A program made the translations under genes and the position numbers. The notes beneath the pieces were generated by a model that saw only the letters and a list, made by a program, of their open reading frames with translations, was not told the origin of the DNA and did no database searches. Below, piece after piece: positions 61,313-64,000 of a stretch of DNA of 64,000 nt. This DNA is from Candidula unifasciata (lineage: Eukaryota; Mollusca; Gastropoda; Stylommatophora; Geomitridae), in the NCBI GenBank assembly GCA_905116865.2, contig CAJHNH020001592.1, forward strand, positions 93,846 to 157,845, given 5' to 3'. The stretch's first letter is position 1; every line of letters begins with the position of its first letter.

Positions 61313-62370
61313 CATACATACACCACATAAGAGGGGGTCAGACAGAACAAGAGCGAGGAGAAAAAAATGGAGGAAAATGTGAACAAGAGTCGGGGAAGTT
61401 TAAAAAAAAATAGACAGACACAAAACCACAAAAGGCCAGAATCGTGAAAGATACGAGTTTCCTAGCTAATAAATAATTTTCTTTTCCGCATTATCAACAT
61501 ATCAATTGCTGAAAGAATATCCCTTCATTGTGGTGTCGATTTCGGTCCACCATCAACATGATTGTTCTCACGAAGCATTTTTCTTTTGTCTTCCTTTGCT
61601 TTCTTCTCACAACCCTGTGTAACAAACAGGCTGGTACCCAGTGTCCCAAGTTTCCCTGTATTTCTCTTCTTCTTTCTGTGGTCACACTGTACCAGGCTGT
61701 AGCCAAGTCAGATTTTCTGTATTCTCTTGTCTTCTACAATGATTTTATAAATGGTTGTGTTAAAAAAGTAGAACGTTTTTGGCAGGATTGATTTACACAT
61801 CTATCCATCTCTTCCTCTGGTCTTCTGTCTGAGTTGACAGCCGACCACGACACAGTGGACGAGAACGGGACCTGATATCCTCGCGCTCACAAAGTTTCCA
61901 ACTTAGACCCGCCCGGAAAGGTATATATTCCTTTATTATTTAATCTATACCTTTCTCTGGTAAAATAGTATTTCTGACCCTCTAGTTGCTTTGATAAATC
62001 TTCATTTTCAAACTTGGCAACTATAGGTTTGCACACTCTGATATTTTATTTAGAAATTCCTGTCACCGTTTACTCCGTTAGGCTAGAGACAATGGGACTT
62101 CTTTCTAGTGACGGCTAAGCGTAGTGTGAAGCGGGCATTTTTCTGCCTGACTGGCCTAGTAGAACAGATTTGTTCAACGGGGCCTCGTAATTTATGTTTT
62201 TGGGAGGTGACGTTTCCAAATTTGGGTAATTTAAATTTAAGTTACGATAAACCCCAAAATTCTTTTTAAAATTTGGGCTACAGAAAATTATGGGTGTAGT
62301 ACCCCACTCATATATCTGGCAGTTGTTTTTGCTTCAAATGTTTTTACTTGGTACTGACATCCTCCCAGGA
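61313..62370. other. no confident gene; possible signal-peptide-like start at 61558
   Basis: After the microsatellite remainder comes AT-rich sequence. A + frame from ATG 61558 reads MIVLTKHFSFVFLCFLLTTL then CNKQAG, which looks like a secretion signal, but no following exon can be tied to it. Confidence 0.25.
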
Positions 62371-62566
62371 TCTTGGGTGTAATCCCGTGTTCAGTGTCTA
62401 TTTTGGGACTGCTTTAACATGCAACAGAGTGACTGAACCAGCCAGTTCCAGAAACCAATATTCAGATAAGTGCGGACACCATGGGGTTTTCCCGCTTCAC
62501 TTTAAAAGTCCCTATGATCATAGGGGTGAGAAAGGCAGCTTTGGAACTCATACCGTTCATAAAGTC
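62371..62566 (+). other. possible exon of an unknown gene
   Basis: Preceded by catcctcccag, the frame DLGCNPVFSVYFGTALTCNR continues to about 62566 and has four Cys. No donor or partner exon is established. Confidence 0.2.
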
Positions 62567-63419
62567 TGATCGATTTTAAATGTTGGTTTTTCAATCATTG
62601 GGTTCTTGAGTTTTTGCTGATTCTTAATTTGTAGGTTACAAAGATTCATATTTTTGAAATTTCACTATGGGCTGGGTATCATCATTCATTGTTCTTAAAG
62701 TCTAAAATACTGTATTTTAATTAAATATTTTTATCTTGTTAACATGGTTTGATATGACACATACCTGGGAGTACTTTTATAGAGGGGGGGTGTCCCCGCC
62801 AAGTGTTCCTAGGAATAATATTTTTTGTAGTGTCAAAACTTGAATTGCCCTACTCCGAATAAATTGAGGTATATTGGCCACGGGCATCCTTAGACCAAAC
62901 AAGCCAAAAGACTCAACATAATTTTTTCTGATTGTTGGTTCTTAAGGGGAAATCCTTAATCGGCACCTGCAGGGGTGATATGTGGATCTTCTCCATCTTC
63001 CCCCGAGTTTTTTTAAAAGTTCATAACAGCTGGTCTGTCAGCATTCTTTTAGATGGGCCAATACCTTCATTTGAATATGATACTTGATTTAAATTCCCCT
63101 TTAAGCAAAATATACGGAAATTCTTGTTAAAAGCCAAAATACACACAGTGAAAAAATACGTGAAGTTTAAACCCTCACCTCCCAGCGTAAACAAATGCAA
63201 ATACTTGTAAAAAAACCCAAATAATCGATAACATAGTTGCCAGATTTCATAAAGTTCAAAGTTTTGATTTTGTTAAAATCTGAAAAAAAAAAAAAAAAAT
63301 TAAACAAAAATTCAAAATATCTAATATCAGGAAAATAATAATCTGTTATAAACCAGACATGATAAAAAGGACAAGAATGATTAAACTACATCAACAACTA
63401 TTAACTTTTCTACCACAAC
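62567..63419. other. no gene recognised, AT-rich
   Basis: AT-rich sequence with homopolymers (A run at 63283-63299). No features. Confidence 0.5.
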
Positions 63420-63795
63420 TACTTCTGCTGCTACTATTTCTACTTATCTACTACTGTTACTGTGCTGCAACTACAGCTGCTGCTACACTACTATTACTCT
63501 ACTGCCATTACTGTGCTAGAACTACAGCTGCTGCTACTGGGCTATTACATCAACTTTACTGAATTTACTTTCTGTACTGCTGCTCTATACTGCTGCTACT
63601 ATTATTTTACTGCGCTCTACTATGTACTGCTGCTACTATTACTGCTGCTACTATTACTGCTGCTACTTACTCTACTCCCTACTGTGCTAAACAGCTGCTG
63701 CTCTGTGTATTCTACTATATTTCTTCTACTGCGTCTACTACTGTACGCTGCTATTATTACTGCTGCTACTAACTGCTGCTACTACTACAACTGCT
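63420..63795. repeat. imperfect (CTG/CTA)n trinucleotide repeat
   Basis: About 370 bp of ctactgctgctactatta-type repeats, which give Leu- or Tyr/Cys-rich open frames of no coding meaning. Confidence 0.9.
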
Positions 63796-64000
63796 ACTTA
63801 AGTTATTATCCCCACTGTCTATCTTTTTATCCATCTCGAGTGTTTCTTTCTTTCAAATTCTTTTTCAATAACAGCTTTGACTAATATAAAGCAATTTTTC
63901 TCTTTTTAAAGAATGTTTAAACTGTCCCCTTTCGTTTTAGTAAATCGATTTGTTTTAAAACTTGGTAGTTTTCAGATTCGAACTTCTGTCACGAATCTGT
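63796..64000. other. no gene recognised
   Basis: AT-rich end of the window. Confidence 0.4.

Noticed and set aside
63359..63884. Leu-rich 140-codon frame resembling a membrane protein
   Set aside because: It is the CTG/CTA trinucleotide repeat read in one frame.

Overview
The window is metazoan nuclear DNA. It shows small exons with GT-AG junctions in long AT-rich introns, a cilium/flagellum gene, and a dense mix of LINE, LTR, hAT and tRNA-derived SINE sequence. The LINE types (RNase H-bearing and RTE-like), the SINE abundance and the gene structure suggest a mollusc, perhaps a gastropod; this is inference and no species can be named. There are no prokaryote-type genes, rRNA genes, CRISPR arrays or credible tRNA genes.

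Two host genes can be read exon by exon. The first is on the + strand (414-11530): eight 3' exons, 366 residues, of the dynein regulatory complex subunit DRC9 (IQCG). It is a long coiled coil followed by an IQ-like motif and a lysine/glycine-rich tail. The second is on the - strand (54199 down to 46048): four 3' exons of an unidentified type I membrane protein, with two ectodomain exons, one transmembrane exon, and a cytoplasmic tail with an NPEY motif. All splice phases agree in both genes. Their introns hold minisatellites, SINEs and LINE pieces.

From about 12 to 45 kb lies a repeat-rich region between the two genes. It contains at least four LINE lineages, named here for convenience. Family A has an ORF1 with three zinc knuckles and an APE endonuclease; one copy is an ORF1-only insertion at 23201-25262. 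Family B has RT plus RNase H and is present in about ten pieces. Family C is an EN/RT type. The fourth is RTE-like. The region also holds a hAT transposase relic (28640-30390), a solo LTR with target duplication (40527-41185), nested SINEs, a short intact ORF with a GIY-YIG-like look (25537-25926), and a roughly 290-bp duplicated segment ending in an exon-like stretch.

From 54.86 to 61.31 kb there is a - strand LTR retroelement. It has TG...CA ends, a 5-bp target duplication and a polypurine tract. Its interior codes only for an unrecognised protein of two open frames, which an 85-nt candidate intron would bring into one frame. No reverse transcriptase or integrase is seen. The last few kilobases carry no confident gene, and their many single-base length differences from the other LTR hint at lower sequence quality there.

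The most interesting observations are: a minisatellite whose every unit repeats the 5' splice site of the adjoining exon (53559-54046); the coding but RT-less LTR element; the ORF1-only LINE with direct terminal repeats and a 16-bp target duplication; and an internal LINE endonuclease fragment flanked by a 17-bp direct repeat.
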